NCBI GenBank assembly: GCA_037367405.1
Contig: JAZKJV010002947.1
Location: 744,001-808,000, forward strand
DNA: 64,000 bases
From: Ottelia alismoides
Taxonomy: Eukaryota; Streptophyta; Magnoliopsida; Alismatales; Hydrocharitaceae
Direction: 5' to 3'
Positions 21,201-33,519 of the stretch are shown one piece after another. Position 1 is the first letter of the stretch, and each line of letters begins with the position of its first letter. The position numbers and the translations under genes were made by a program. The notes beneath the pieces are model-generated. The model was given only the letters and a program-made list of their open reading frames with translations. It was not told where the DNA came from and ran no database searches.

Positions 21201-22230
21201 TCCTAAGTACAACACAAATGAATGGAATGAATGAATAAATAGAAGAATGAAAGAATTGGAAAAGAATAAAATAATTAATCAAAAATATTTTTTGGGGGCA
21301 CTGTTTGAGTCTTCTGATGATGCGACTTGGAGATCTTCTTCAAATATCACATTAATCGAATCAACAACGAATAGGAATGTATTATGCTCTAAACACATCT
21401 TCAGCAACTGTCTATTGAACACAAATGGTTGTGCGGTAAATGCAACTCAGATATCAATATGCTTCCATTGTCATGCGCAATTCTCAATAAGAGTAATCAT
21501 GTCCATTTACTCTTTAATTTACCCGGGAATATCTAACTTCGCAATAAATAACCACCCCTTCTGGCCAGGCTCGAAAGTCTTTCTTCTGATATGCTTGTCG
21601 TATCAACATTTGACTCTCTTTGTACTTTAGGTTGTTATCGTAAGCATAATCTCAGAATTCCAGGAGCTTGTTCAAATCAATCTTCCGATTCTGACCACCA
21701 GTCTGTGTGTCCAAATTGCAAATATTTACTATCAAAAGAGATTTGTGAATGAGTTCTACCGGCATATGGTATGGTTTTCCATATACAAGACAATAGGGAG
21801 ATATACCTAATGGAGAAATTGTATGCGGTCAGATAATCAACATAGACACATCATGAAGTAGGTACTCGAGTAGAGATCTCCTATCCTTGATCATCTGTAA
21901 CCATCGTAATTCTGAATTTCTTCGGAACTTCATGCAATGAGCTAACCCATTTTGAATCGTAGATGGGAAAAACGAAGCTAGCCTCACACCACCTAGTTAT
22001 TTCTTTCGTGACTACGTTCTAAAGATTAGGATTTACTCTTCACTGAAATTCATGGGATGGTTTACAATCATCCTCTAAAAGATATGGTGTGAATACAAGG
22101 TTGGATTTATCCCTCGAAGATCTGAAACACTCCAACCAAGAGCCTTGTGATTTTTCTCTAAAATATCTAGTAATAGAGATTCTTGATCTGTAGTCAAACT
22201 ATTAACGATGGTGATCAGATACATATTCAG
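21201..22230 (-). pseudogene. Internally deleted Athila-like pol remnant
   Basis: Right-to-left this reads an N-terminal reverse-transcriptase linker (LLLDILEKNHKALGWSVSDLRGINPTL, near 22,190-22,100), then the start of the RT domain (about 22,060-21,900), and then directly the integrase C-terminus (near 21,850-21,250), parallel to element B at 57,180-56,900 and 54,900-54,320. About 2 kb covering the RT palm, RNase H and integrase core is missing. The stretch just before the LTR keeps TCCTAAGTA, a remnant of the hairpin array. The right side is cut off by LTR-X sequence at about 22,230. Confidence 0.75.
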
Positions 22231-23616
22231 CTCATTATCCTTGAAAGAGTTCATGGATAATTTCATTATTGATATTATATATCCGAGCAATGAGAAAATT
22301 GATAATTAAATGTGATTTAATTATCATGAAATATAAATTTGATTCATATTATAAGGAGAGTTATCTATGATAATTAAATGTGATTTAATTATCAAAGATG
22401 AGAATAATGTGAATGTGATTCATGTTATTTGGGCACATGAGAAAAGAGATACAAGATGATTAAATGTGAGTTCATTATCATGGATATGAATAATGTGGAT
22501 AGCACTATCCATATTATTCACATATATTATAAATGTGGTTTATAATAAATAAGAGAGCCTATTGTAATTTATATTTGTTAATTAGTTATTGATGTGAATT
22601 GGATTCACATTGGATGATTAACTGAAAATATAATTTACATTTTATTTTGAGATGTGAATGTGATTCACATTTTTCCAATGGCATGATTGCTATATTAATA
22701 AGATAATTATGAATTATTTTTATGAAATTATTTACAACAAGTGTTGTTGTAAATATTGGAGATATCATGAGATAATGAGATCTCATGAGATAACGAGATC
22801 TCATGAGATGATTGAGTGGCCATCCCTCCTTTTTGGGGGATGAGGTCAGTCTCCTCATTATCTCAAGACTAATCAAATGATTTGAATTTGAAATTAGTTG
22901 TATTGATTTATCAATATAAATTAATTTAAATTAAATCAATTGTTGTTGTATTTTTTACAATAACATCATGGTCATTGAAAGAAACACAAATTAATCTCAC
23001 TCATTGATTGTGTGATGTCGATGGATTGGGATCCATGGACTCCCAAAACCCTATGTAAGAAGAGGCACCCCTTGCTCTTCAAGTTACATCACCGACAATC
23101 TCTCTCTCATTCTCTACATGCCATCTATCTCTCTCTTCCTTAGTTGTTCGTCCTCTCTATACTAGAGAGAAAGTCGCCATTGCTGCAGCATCGTCGTTAT
23201 GCTACCGGATTGGTTGCTCATGAATCTTCGTCTCCTTCGATGTGCTTCGCTCGTGAAGAAGATCTCAGATCTCGTGTTATGAGATCAAGAGATTCGTCGC
23301 TTGGATCATCAACATGGATTGCGAGGAGCACGCATCTCATCAACATGCTCGCAAGCATCTCCTTCGTTGGATTGAACTTGAGATAGGAAATCTCTTCCTT
23401 TAGAGACTCGATCGTAACCACGCTTCAAGAGGTAAGTACTTGTTTGTGATTTAGATGAAATGTTCTGAGAAGTGTTCTTAGATCACGTGGTTTCATCACA
23501 TTAAAATTTTTAAATTCCGCTGCCCGGAGCAACCAGTGCGACTAGTCGCTCCCGATCGCATACGATGTGATCCTCACGCTTCCATGATGCACTTCAGGAT
23601 TTTACCATGTCCATCA
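22231..23616 (+). mobile_element. 5'-truncated LTR-X fragment
   Basis: Homologous to 36,350-37,666: shared blocks include CATTAT[C/T]CTTGAAAGAGTTCA at the start, the GTGAATTGGATTCACATT region, the CCAAAACCCTAT promoter block, and the end ATGATGC...CCAT(G/A)TCC. It ends CCATCA at 23,616. The TATA box of the other copy (CTATATAAG) is CTATGTAAG here. The first 1.2 kb is absent. It carries a perfect palindrome twice (22,301-22,325 and 22,369-22,393) and short GAGATCTCATGAGAT tandem palindromes at 22,763-22,810. Confidence 0.75.
22301..22393. repeat. Two copies of a 25-bp palindrome in LTR-X
   Basis: GATAATTAAAT-GTG-ATTTAATTATC has perfect 11-bp arms at 22,301-22,325 and again at 22,369-22,393; a one-base variant is at 36,412-36,436 in the other LTR-X copy. 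Confidence 0.8.
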
Positions 23617-23734
23617 TTATCCTCACTGATAGGGCTGAGAATCGCTTGTTGTCACCAAGGATTCAACACAGATGGGTCCCTTTGGGGTTATGGTGGGAGA
23701 AGATATATCAATAAACATATTGAAGGCTAGAGGT

Positions 23735-23748
23735 TCTTATTTATATAG
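23735..23748 (-). promoter_or_regulatory. TATA box of partial LTR
   Basis: CTATATAAATAAG on the reverse strand, about 170 bp downstream of the inverted W-box pair. Confidence 0.5.
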
Positions 23749-23914
23749 AGGTTATCGATGACTTTGAGATGGCGATTTTGTGAGGTCGAGTGGGGGTTGG
23801 TGAGAGCTAAGAGTAGGGATGAGGGGAGTGTAGAGAGGTGGTATGGGAGATGTGAAAATGGGAGAAGAAGGGCAGTTCTCGTGCTCTCACAAAGTCAGAG
23901 CAACACATGGTACA

Positions 23915-23932
23915 GTTGACCTACTGGTCAAC
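23915..23932. promoter_or_regulatory. Inverted W-box pair
   Basis: GTTGACC and GGTCAAC, perfect 7-bp arms around TACT. Confidence 0.6.
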
Positions 23933-25089
23933 AAACGATTGAATCGTATTGATCGACGTAGAACCAATAAGACAAAGCTGAAAAAATATATAAATTCAAA
24001 ATAAATTAGTAAATGATTTAATTAATTAAAACCTAAACATGAAAAATATTTATTATTTTTAAAAACATTTTATCATGATTTTTATGATTTATTATGTGTT
24101 AATTTTTACAAGTATAAATATAAGTATATTTACATGTATTAGGTGTATTTTACTTAGTTTATATTTTTAATATTTATTAGCATATTTACATATTTCCTAT
24201 ATTTATAACATTATTAAATACATATTTATATATTTTTGTTTCATTTTTATGGTTTTATTTACAAACATAAATAATTGTATGTATATACATTATAAGTATA
24301 ATATATTTTAATGAATAATTTATTTAAATGTATTTTTACATGTTTTTATTTATGTTTATATTTTTAATATGTTTTAAAAAATCTATACAATTTTTTAAAA
24401 AATATAAGACGAGTAAAACTTTAAAGAATAAATTGTATTAATATTATATACAGATACACAGTCAAATAGTACGCTTGAAAGCTGGATTTTTTATCTTAAG
24501 TCTATTTTTAATGAAACCACCTTCAGTAGACCGATAATTTAATTCGAAAGTGTAAAAATGAGTTATTTTTAGTATATAAAACTAGAGTTTTGTTACAGTG
24601 TCTGACCCTTATCTCCCCCTACTTTATTCTTAATTAACCAAGTCAATATTGCCTTGGACTCAGGGTTTAGAGTCATTCAGTATCTTTGATACTTCATTTA
24701 TTCTTCTTTTCTTTTTCTATATTCTTTTATTTTGGTTTTAAATACATGAATTTATACAGTATTTATACATAATATCAAAGTATCAATTTGTGCAAGTTAG
24801 CTCGATTTACATGCAAATATCTAGGATTTTAAAGACGATAAATGAATAAAGGTAGATGAATGGTTATTTATCACCCGGTGGTTATTTTATTGTTTAAAAA
24901 GGTGACCCATATGATTACAGTAATTACTGACTTATTAACCTAATTAACCTTCTTCTGTGAATAATCTCCAAAATTCTAACCAATAATTGAGCTCTAAATC
25001 TGAACGAGATGATACCTCCTTCACAATGCACTTTCCTCAAAGGTTGAGGGGCCTCAGATGCATTTGCATTAACATATGAGATATTTACC

Positions 25090-27349
25090 CACTAGAACTA
25101 CACCAACACAAAAGAAATGGTACTCAAGATCTATCTCAAAAAGGCATTTGACTCTTTACGGTGGGATGTCAGGACTAAGGCATTGGATCTTACTGGTTGC
25201 CCCTAATGCTTTGTGAATTGCATATTTCCTTCTCAGAAAGCAATGCGATTTCTCTCAAAGTGAATAACTCTATTTTGGACTTTTCAAACCTTCTTGTGGT
25301 GTTAAGAAAGGGGATCCATCATTACCTTTGCTCTTTATCCACACAATAAATATTCTCAAAGTCAGGTTACAAAACCTCCCAAAGAACAACCTAATTGAGG
25401 GCTACATACCCCAAGAGAAAAGATAACAATCACCGTATGTTGTTTATGGATTCTCATCTTCTTCAAATTTGATGCGCAAGCTTTCAAGTGCATCAAATTC
25501 AGCTTAAAGGTCTTTACGGATCTTTTTGTCATTTGTATAATTGACGATAATCCTTGATCCATCCTTTAAACATTTCATATTCTGAAACATCTACTGTCAT
25601 CTCAATTTTCAACTGGAATTTGGAAAATTTTCCCACTCTCCTACTTTGGGATTCCATTATCACTAAAGCCATTGAAATGGAATGATTGGCTTCCCATTAT
25701 TGCCAAATTCGAACAAAAGCTATTTGGATGAAAATCTCACATGTTATCCATGCCCTCTTGTGTATCCCTATTAAACTCCTCTCTAACACGAAAAATTCAC
25801 CATATGCTACCCTCTTAAAATTTCGAAGATCATCCTTCTCGAGATTAATAAAATTCGAAGGAAATTCCTATGGAATGGTATATTAGCCACCAAAAACTGC
25901 CATCAAGCATGATAGGAAGTAATTTACTGCCAAAGAGAAAATGATGAGTAGGATATTTTTAACTTTGAAATCTTCACCAAATCATGGATAAAAACACAAG
26001 AAAATTCCCATTCTCATTGGTCAGGAGTCGACTTCACAACTCAAGGCCTAGCCCCATCTTAGAACTTCCTAATAGCCGAGATTGTCCATGTTGGCGTGCC
26101 AATAAATTAGACTTCTATGGCATCTGTAGCCTCAGCTCTCGTTCTTTGAGATCGGATCATTATTCTCTTATCTGGACAGATAGACTCAATGGAGATCCCC
26201 TCTCATGGAAATCTATCTAGAGCTTTGGTCTCTCACAAAAAATAGAAAGAGCTCAATTGCGCAGGCCCAATCCACTCTATGGGCTAAACAAAATTGACGC
26301 AAAGCCTTAAATAAGAGGTCAAACTCCCACCCGAACATTCCCTGACTTAAAGACTTATTACACAATCCCACACAACAACCTAATATCCAGGACTCCCTCT
26401 ACATCCAGAGCAGATTATCAAACCTAAGACTCTCCAACCAATTGTACAACCTCCTAACCCATGGCGGGCTGCTTGCTAAACAAAACCACCGCTTTTGGTC
26501 TTGACCCTTTCACCCTCGAGCCTCACTCTTTCTTTGGTCCCTTTGTCACAATAAACTAAAGACACAAGACCAACTTTTATTTTCCAACACCCCAACCACA
26601 AATGTATGCCTACTTTGCTTATCAGCTATGGAGACAATACCCCACCTCTTTCTCATTGCCCCTTTACTTATTGTGTGTTTACCATGCTTAATTATGCTAA
26701 CTAATTTGGAACTCTTCAGTGATATTTTAAACTTCACAATTCACAATCCTATCCACCCTCCTATTGGCAGATATCTGCCATTCATGCATCAATTTGTTGG
26801 TGGTTGACATGGAAGGAGAGATGTTTAAGGACACCTGGTAAACCTCTCCCCTCCGTTGAAATTGCTAAGGGATTCTCCCTTCTCATTTCTCAATCCTACT
26901 AACCTATTCAATCCGGATCTTATTACATTGTATGAAGCTTTACAAACTTGTTTTATTATTCACTGACTTGCTAATGCAACCAAGAACCAGCAACCTCAAT
27001 GATCCCCCGCCCCCGTACTCGCCGTCAACTTGCAGTGAAGAAGTAATATCATCAAGCCCCACCATGCCTCACTTTGTTGCGCTCCTACTACTGATCTGAA
27101 GGCTGGAACTTCCTTTTTTGTTTAAAGAATATTAGCCCTCTTCCTTGTGGTACTCGTTGGTTGTACAAAATGATACACAAACAGGTCATCCAAAAATGAA
27201 TCATATTCGTTGATCCTCAAGGCCACAAGGGGTTCTTTTATTTCTCTTTTATTCTGTCTTTTCCTTTGTGTTAACCCTTATGGTTGGGCTTGTTTATCTG
27301 TCCCAAACTTTTATCCCGATGAATAGAATGCAATCTTTTATCTAAAAAA
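25090..27349 (+). pseudogene. Degraded L1-type LINE (reverse transcriptase to zf-RVT)
   Basis: LINEs copy themselves by target-primed reverse transcription. At about 25,115-25,200 the forward frame reads LKIYLKKAFDSLRWDV, the plant L1 RT signature KIDxxKAFDSxxW with the first Asp changed to Tyr. After stops, a thumb-like segment near 25,640-25,880 reads ITKAIEMEWLASHYCQIRTKAIW...KLLSNT. At 26,520-26,720 SLCHNKLKTQDQLL...TNVCLLCLSAMETIPHLFL matches the zf-RVT domain (CxxC then HLF) found at the C-terminus of plant L1 RTs. A short A-run at 27,343-27,348 may be the tail. No endonuclease domain was seen. Many stops: dead. The start is approximate, and 24,874-25,090 is unassigned. Confidence 0.75.
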
Positions 27350-28097
27350 TAGGATTTGCTCTCTTGAAGTGAGTCCACTCGAACAAATTCTGCTTACTTG
27401 AGAGTGTGTCCAACCACACCCCTATCCTACATCAATTAGACTTCTCTTGACAGGATTCATCCTCTTACAAGGAGAATTGTTGTTGAAATGAAGTCAATCC
27501 AAAAGCAAATTTTGAGGTGCAACCCTATCCCACTTGAAGGGCTCTACCTAACCCATTTGAATAATAACATTTTCAAGACCACTATTTCCACAACCATCCT
27601 CTTAACTAGACGATGAGTTTCACAACTCGGTGATGTATAATCGAGCTAGCTCTTGGTACAATTTTGCATCTTTGACTTATTAAACTCCTTCCCCACCTCA
27701 ACCTCATATCGACCAAAACAAGAGATAAACTTTGCCTATTTCTACACAATCTTGAATCACATAATTTGTTAAAATCTGTGCTTACCTATTAGCAAACCTT
27801 CTCATGAATTTACGTATTGAGATAGACAAAAGGAGTATTTTTGACCAGGCATTTCTCGAACTTCACTCAGCTAGGGTGAGTTGAAAAAAATATTAACATA
27901 TTAGCTTGAATTTGAGGAAAATATTATGGGATATTCAAACGAAAGTTTTTGAGAGATTAACATCAACACTAGAAATTCAAGGAGAACGACATAAATTCAA
28001 GGACTCAAATGAATATTTTTGAAGAAAAATATTAATAATGGATATTGATTCTTCCAAGATCTAGGAATGCACGATTTTTATATTAAGACGATTCCTT
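27350..28097. other. Unassigned AT-rich sequence
   Basis: No recognisable domain, repeat or RNA gene was found in this stretch. Confidence 0.5.
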
Positions 28098-28340
28098 TTG
28101 CCGCAATGTTCAAACCCAATTTTAGTTGAACTTTTCATTGCACAATGGGTGGAACTGGATACTTCAATTAAGGATGATGACGACGACGATCATTTTGATA
28201 ATGAAATTTCATATGATAATTTAGAGTGTTTTGAAATAGCTATGGAGTTTGAGGCTAACCTTGAGATGAAAAAAAAAGAAACTGGTGATAGTTTGAATAT
28301 GGAACTGACTTATAGTTTGAATATGGTACTCGCTGATTAG
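28098..28340 (+). CDS. Short acidic open frame, unknown
   Basis: An 80-codon frame with an acidic run (KDDDDDDHFDNE) after residue 25 and MKKKETGDSLNMEL near the end. It has no signal peptide and no known domain. It lies immediately beside the GC-rich LTR island beginning near 28,340 and may be a relic of another element or a chance frame. I do not recognise it. Confidence 0.15.
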   Translation: MPQCSNPILVELFIAQWVELDTSIKDDDDDDHFDNEISYDNLECFEIAMEFEANLEMKKKETGDSLNMELTYSLNMVLAD

Positions 28341-30628
28341 GCGAGGTTGCTGGTTGATCGGACGTGCGGTTCGAGGTACCCGTTGGGTGGTGGTCGCGGG
28401 CGTTGACGATGAAGCTGAGGCATGAAGATCCAAGGGGACGAGCGGGAGCTCCTCACTTCGGCGATGGCTGTGATGGCGATCGACGGGATGGCATCGAGCG
28501 GCTTGAGGCCACGACCGATACACAACCGAGGTGGTGAGGCGACTGGTGCTAGTCCAGGCGGTGGAGGCACGCTCCTTGCCCGTCGACAGACGACGTAGCA
28601 GGGGTGATGTGGCGATGCCGGTGGACGACGAACACGTGCTTCCAAGGGTGTCGATGAATGTCGAGACCTTCAATCGAACGTGGCCTCAACGTTGAGGAGG
28701 TAGATCTTGCATGTCGAGGCAAGGATGATGCCAATTGGCCCCAATCGTCGGAGATGGTGAGAGAGAGCGTCAATGGTCGAGGGGGAGCTACCGGTGGTGC
28801 TCAAGCTGAGCATACAGAGGCAGCATATGGACGATGGAGGGGTGCAGCGTTGTGTGGTGGGTGGTCGATGTTGAAAGGATGGCTGGTGGAAGGTGATGTA
28901 GCGAGGTCGAAGGTGGCACGTTGACGCGACGATGGAATGGAGAAGATCGAAGAAGAAAGGAGGCGAGTGGGAAGAACCAAGAAACAGGGGAACGGAAAAA
29001 GAACAGAGGAATATCAAGTGAAGGAATAAGGGGAAGTAAGAAAGAAAACATGAGATAGAACAAAGAAGGAAGGAGTTACCTGGGAATCTCACCGTAGATG
29101 GTCGGAGGAGCATGAGGACTTCAACTCCTGGATTTTGGCCTCAACTTGCTCCGGTGAGAATAGCAAAGAAGCTTCGCTGCACGTTGGGGCCGCAACAAAA
29201 GCAGAAGACCTTGTGGATCACACCGGAGGTTCGATCACCTCGTCGTTGCTCGACTCAATATATCGCTGATGTCACCAGGAATTGGTGAGGAGCTGGGGGT
29301 CTCTTCTCTCAAGTGGCGGATGGTCTGCGAAGGGGGTGAGCGGTGTGATTTTAAAGGAGGTTGGCGAGTGGGCGGCAAGATGCAGGAGAGCGGGTGAGGT
29401 GGATGGCGTAGGTGGCGCGAGAGGGGAGAGTGGGATCGGTTGGCGAGCATCCCATGCATCACCGTGCGAAGCGGATAATGCGGTTGTTGGGCGCGTTCAG
29501 GGGCGGAGGGAGTGAGCTGCGGTTGCGAGCGGGCGGTGGTTGCGAGAGGTGGAAGCGGGTCACGCAGGGGAGGGGGAGATGTCGATCACACGCTCAGCAC
29601 GTGATCGGCTGGAGATGGAGAAAAGAAGATGCCAAGTGGCGCGTCCGGGAGCGACCATGTGGTGCTTATTTTTAAAATAATTAAATAATAGTAATAAATA
29701 AATTAATTAGAATATAATATAATATAAAAATGGGTGACATGTGGCGACTCCAGGAACTGCCACGTGTCGCTCTCAGAAAACAAAATTTAAATCGAAAGAA
29801 AAAAAAAAGAAATACGAAAGAGGTCAAATTAAAAAGTGAGTAACATGAAAGTTATTCATCTCGACGAGATCTACAACTTCTGTGAAGAACTGAAAATCAA
29901 AGGAAGTCAAATGTATAAAGTGTATTTTTTTGGTGGTATCTTATATGTATAAAATACCACATTTTTATATTTTGCTGATTTTTTATTATTTTTAAATAAG
30001 AAAAAAATCAAAATAAAAATAGAGAAAATATGAAAGAAATATTTACAATATAATGTATTTTTTTATTTTTAACACTTAAGAAAATAAAAGGATAAAATAA
30101 AGGATATTATGGTCACTATGTACAATATACAATAGGGGGCCAAAACCCAAGTTTCACATACGGATTACGATTTTTATGAAATTAGTCTTGTTTTGAAGAT
30201 CTTTGAATGTATATTACTTTAAAAGTAAGCAGACGTAAATTGCACACTATATGAGAAAGATATGTACATTTTATGGTTTTTTTGATCTCAAACTTGGATT
30301 TGGGTTTTATTGGACAATTTTACAAGTTAGTATTTTTTTTTGCTTTTTTCTTTTATTAATGCTCGTAATATATACACTATAAAGTTGATTTTATTAGATT
30401 TGGAGTTAGTATAAAATATATACAAATATGTGAATTTAGCTAATATATAGGTGAATATTTACAAGTAAATCTATCTCCTTATTTAATACAAATATGAATG
30501 CTAGAATGCAAATATTATTTACACATGCATGAATGCTAATTATGCAACATAAGTGGAAATATGCAGCTAATTACTTTAGAATAAAGCACTATTTTTAACT
30601 TTTATAGTGATGAATTACAGTTTCATCA
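28340..30628 (-). mobile_element. Truncated LTR, second subfamily
   Basis: It shares with 18,142-21,200 the GC-rich island, the AT-rich block near 29,950-30,110 and the TACAATATACAATAGGGG block near 30,120. It ends TTTCATCA at 30,628, followed by ATAAG. The AT-rich 3' part present at 18,142-19,090 is absent, so the left side is truncated. Splice-donor-like AGGTAACT lies on the reverse strand near 29,078-29,085. Frames at 28,221-29,113 and 29,235-29,675 lie in GC-rich LTR sequence and match no known family. Confidence 0.7.
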
Positions 30629-31120
30629 ATAAGTGATCTTAAAGTCAGCTAATTTTTGTGATACACTTGATCTCTCCCCTCCTTTGATGGATGATGTTGT
30701 GAGTTACAACGTCTGATTTGAGTACAAATTTTTTTATCTCAAATTTATCTAAAATTTTTCCCATCACAAGAGGATAAATCTCGATGATGACTATGGATAC
30801 AAATAGTAATCCATTGAAATATGTAATAATTACAATGATACATCAGGACTATAAAAAACTACCAACATGCAGATGCAGCACAGAAGTTCTGCATTTATAT
30901 TACTGTGGTGGACCCAAAATGAAAAACTACCCGCAATTCTTAATATCAGCCATCTCACAACTGGAAACAAGAATTTATAACAATTGATAGAGGTTATTAG
31001 CTTCAGAATATTCATTCTTATGCTATTTCAGTTGATCAATTCCGAACATATTTCAAGTTACTAAAATAAAATACATTGAAGGGTAGTATTATCAACGGGC
31101 CAATCTACTTATGTTATAAA
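30629..31120. other. Unassigned sequence
   Basis: Unlike the flanking LTRs, this AT-rich stretch has no visible repeat partner in the window. No domain recognised. Confidence 0.4.
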
Positions 31121-31139
31121 AAATTGTCAAAAATTTTTC

Positions 31140-31420
31140 AACTTATGAATGGCATACAAATTGATGCCCTTGAAAGCTCGGAATTGGAGCCATATTGACG
31201 CAGATTTGTTGGTGGTGATGCCTCCTCTAACGCTGGTGATTGCAGTGGAGGGGCGGTGCATGGATGATTGCAGGAAGGCAGCGGTGCAGTGGGTGGGGAT
31301 CGCTACGGATCTGGACGCGAGAATGGTTTCCACCTTTCTCTTTCTCTTTAGATCTTTCTCAAGGATCTTTGAAGACGTGTCAAAGGAAACTGTTCCATAC
31401 CTCCAATATTTATAGGTTCG
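31140..31420 (-). promoter_or_regulatory. Possible promoter and 5' exon remnant
   Basis: The reverse strand has a consensus TATA box (CCTATAAATATT near 31,405-31,416), then a purine-rich leader and a small frame opening MHRPSTAITSVRGGITTN. Upstream (31,450-31,880) is GC-rich with several GGCCCA/AGCCCA-type motifs, common in plant promoters. No downstream exon was found and I do not recognise the peptide; this could be a broken host gene or part of an unknown element. Confidence 0.25.
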
Positions 31421-31899
31421 TGAGGGAGACCAATATGTGGAGTGGCGGCGCACGAAAGAAGGAGATGAGGAAACCTCTGTGGTCGGCGTCGATGGGTGGG
31501 GGAGGGGGGAGCCGAGTGCGTAGGTTTTCCAGATTGGATTTTGTATTTGGGTGAGATTTGGGAGTGGGAGATGGGAGGCGCGTGGTCACGGTGGCATCGA
31601 GGAGAGGGGATGGTGTGGTGGGCACGACGGAGGATGCAAGGGAGGGAGAGGGGCGCTTTGGAGGACGCTGGGGGGAGGGGAGGATGTCAGGGAAGAGGAG
31701 GGTGCACGGTTGGGTTGGGGTGAAAGAATAGACTATGATCGGGAGCAGAGGTCGGGGGCCGGACGAAAATGGGCTGGGCCAAACAGGCCGAAGTTTAAAG
31801 TGACCTTGTCCAGGGCTCAGATCGGGTCGGTTCATAAGCCATACTTCATGATCCATGTCCAACCCAGCTTGAGTTGGGCCGTTCTGGTTTGACATATGG

Positions 31900-33220
31900 G
31901 CCATATTTTTTGTAATATAATTTTTTAATAAAGAAAATATATTAATTGATAAGTGGTCCAACTTTATGGTTACAATTTCTATAATACGTCTCGACATTTG
32001 ATTATATAAAACTGTGATTGAATAATAATAATAATATAGAGTAACAAAATAGCCTACAATCTATAGAGTTTCAATCAATAATTATTGGTTACACACATGA
32101 ATAATTAATTAGAAAAAATGGTTGGGCTAAATAATGAAAATAATTTTCTAATTTATAAAGATGTTTACTCCTTTAATCTATTTTATTCTTATTAGTGGGA
32201 TAAGACTCGAATAAAGAGATATAGAGAATATAAGGAATTGTAATTCCATGAAACATGGTATTTTACAACTTTATAAATGATTTATATGATATTTACTAAT
32301 TACAAATCTTAACGATAATGAAATAAATAGTTTAGAACTTATTCAAAATGAGAGATTCGACAGTTGGAATTCGGCAACATCTTCGACACTCAATGTTGTT
32401 AGCACTCGATACTTGGCAATTGGCACTCAATAGACAACACATGACCTGGAGGGAGGGGTTAGAAGAAGCAACGCCACTATCAGGACTTGGGATTAATCAT
32501 TCAGAAGCTACTAGTTAGCACTTAGCAGTAACAAGGAGATAGCTTCGAGAGGGCAGTGCATTACCACCAGATCCAATACTTACCAAATTTTACTTGAGCA
32601 GAGTAGGGTGGGGTTAAGAATCTAAGATGCTTAGATAATTTAGAAAATAGGAGTATGGGAACCTGAATCGACACCAATTGCGCCAAGGTTTTTTATTAAA
32701 CAAATATGTGGGACTTATATAGTCATATCATGAGATTTGACTGTCAGTCTTGAGTTGTGACTCGTGAATGGTGAATTTGCAATTGGTGACTTAGCATTTT
32801 ATTAATTTTGGGTGAAGTTAGGAATTGGAAAATGAGATCAAGGAATGTGAAAGGACATTTGTAATAATGGTTGGTGAATCTTTGAAATAATTCCTTTTTA
32901 GAGTAAACAATGATGGTTGTGGTATTAGTGTGCTATTGCATACTAATCAATTTTTTTATAGCATAGCGAGTCGGGTCGAGTCGGGCTATATGGATCTCGA
33001 CCATGGCTCGTCCATTTTAACACCGGGCCACGTATGGGTTGGGTCGTGTTGGGCTTTACGTGACATCACTAGTCCAAATCCCAACCCATTTACGGACTTG
33101 GTGTGCGGGCCCCATCCCAATGTCCATGTCTACTTTTCACTCGTTCGATACTAGCACAGTGGACGATGGTGATTGAGGGTACAGGGGTGCAGCCTGCACA
33201 TGGTAGCCTCAAGGTCCCTA
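31900..33220. other. Unassigned, partly GC-rich sequence
   Basis: AT-rich unassigned DNA to about 32,940, then a GC-rich stretch (32,960-33,150) with repeated GGGTCG/GGGCC-type motifs, which could be a small DNA transposon or promoter relic. No termini or target duplication could be shown. Confidence 0.3.
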
Positions 33221-33221
33221 A

Positions 33222-33274
<53 letters not shown>

Positions 33275-33296
33275 TGTATGTATGTGTGTGCATGTG
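33221..33296. repeat. Compound CA/AT/TATG microsatellite
   Basis: About 14 bp of alternating CA, about 36 bp of alternating AT, then TATG/TG repeats. Confidence 0.9.
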
Positions 33297-33519
33297 TGAA
33301 TTATCCAACTTTTAACGAATCAAACTTGAGTGAACATGGGATTTTTATTTTTGGTTCATTTATTTCATCGATCCTAAATTAGTTTTTAGGCCCGATTCAT
33401 TTATTTTCGAACTAAATCGGAATCAAGCTTTTATCAAATCGAATTTTTAGCGAATACCAAATTTGGGAATTTTCTGATATTTGTACTAAAAAACAAGGAA
33501 TTTCATACCTTCATAGAGT

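Larger units (their letters stand above)
23617..24873 (-). mobile_element. Partial Athila-type LTR
   Basis: Read in reverse it begins TGATAAATAACCATTCATCTACC, resembling the starts of the A and solo LTRs, and keeps the purine box (24,608-24,627) 246 bp inside, the inverted W-box pair (23,915-23,932) and a TATA box CTATATAAATAAG (23,735-23,748) about 170 bp downstream of the W-boxes. The transcribed downstream part is replaced by the LTR-X fragment. The 23,617-23,700 stretch could belong to either. Confidence 0.7.

Noticed and set aside
28221..29113. Several overlapping frames of 75-150 codons on both strands
   Set aside because: They fall in the GC-rich island of an LTR; composition explains the open frames and no domain is visible.
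31410..31997. A 195-codon reverse frame rich in Pro and Ser
   Set aside because: It lies in GC-rich DNA where stop codons are rare, overlaps a plausible upstream promoter region and resembles no family.
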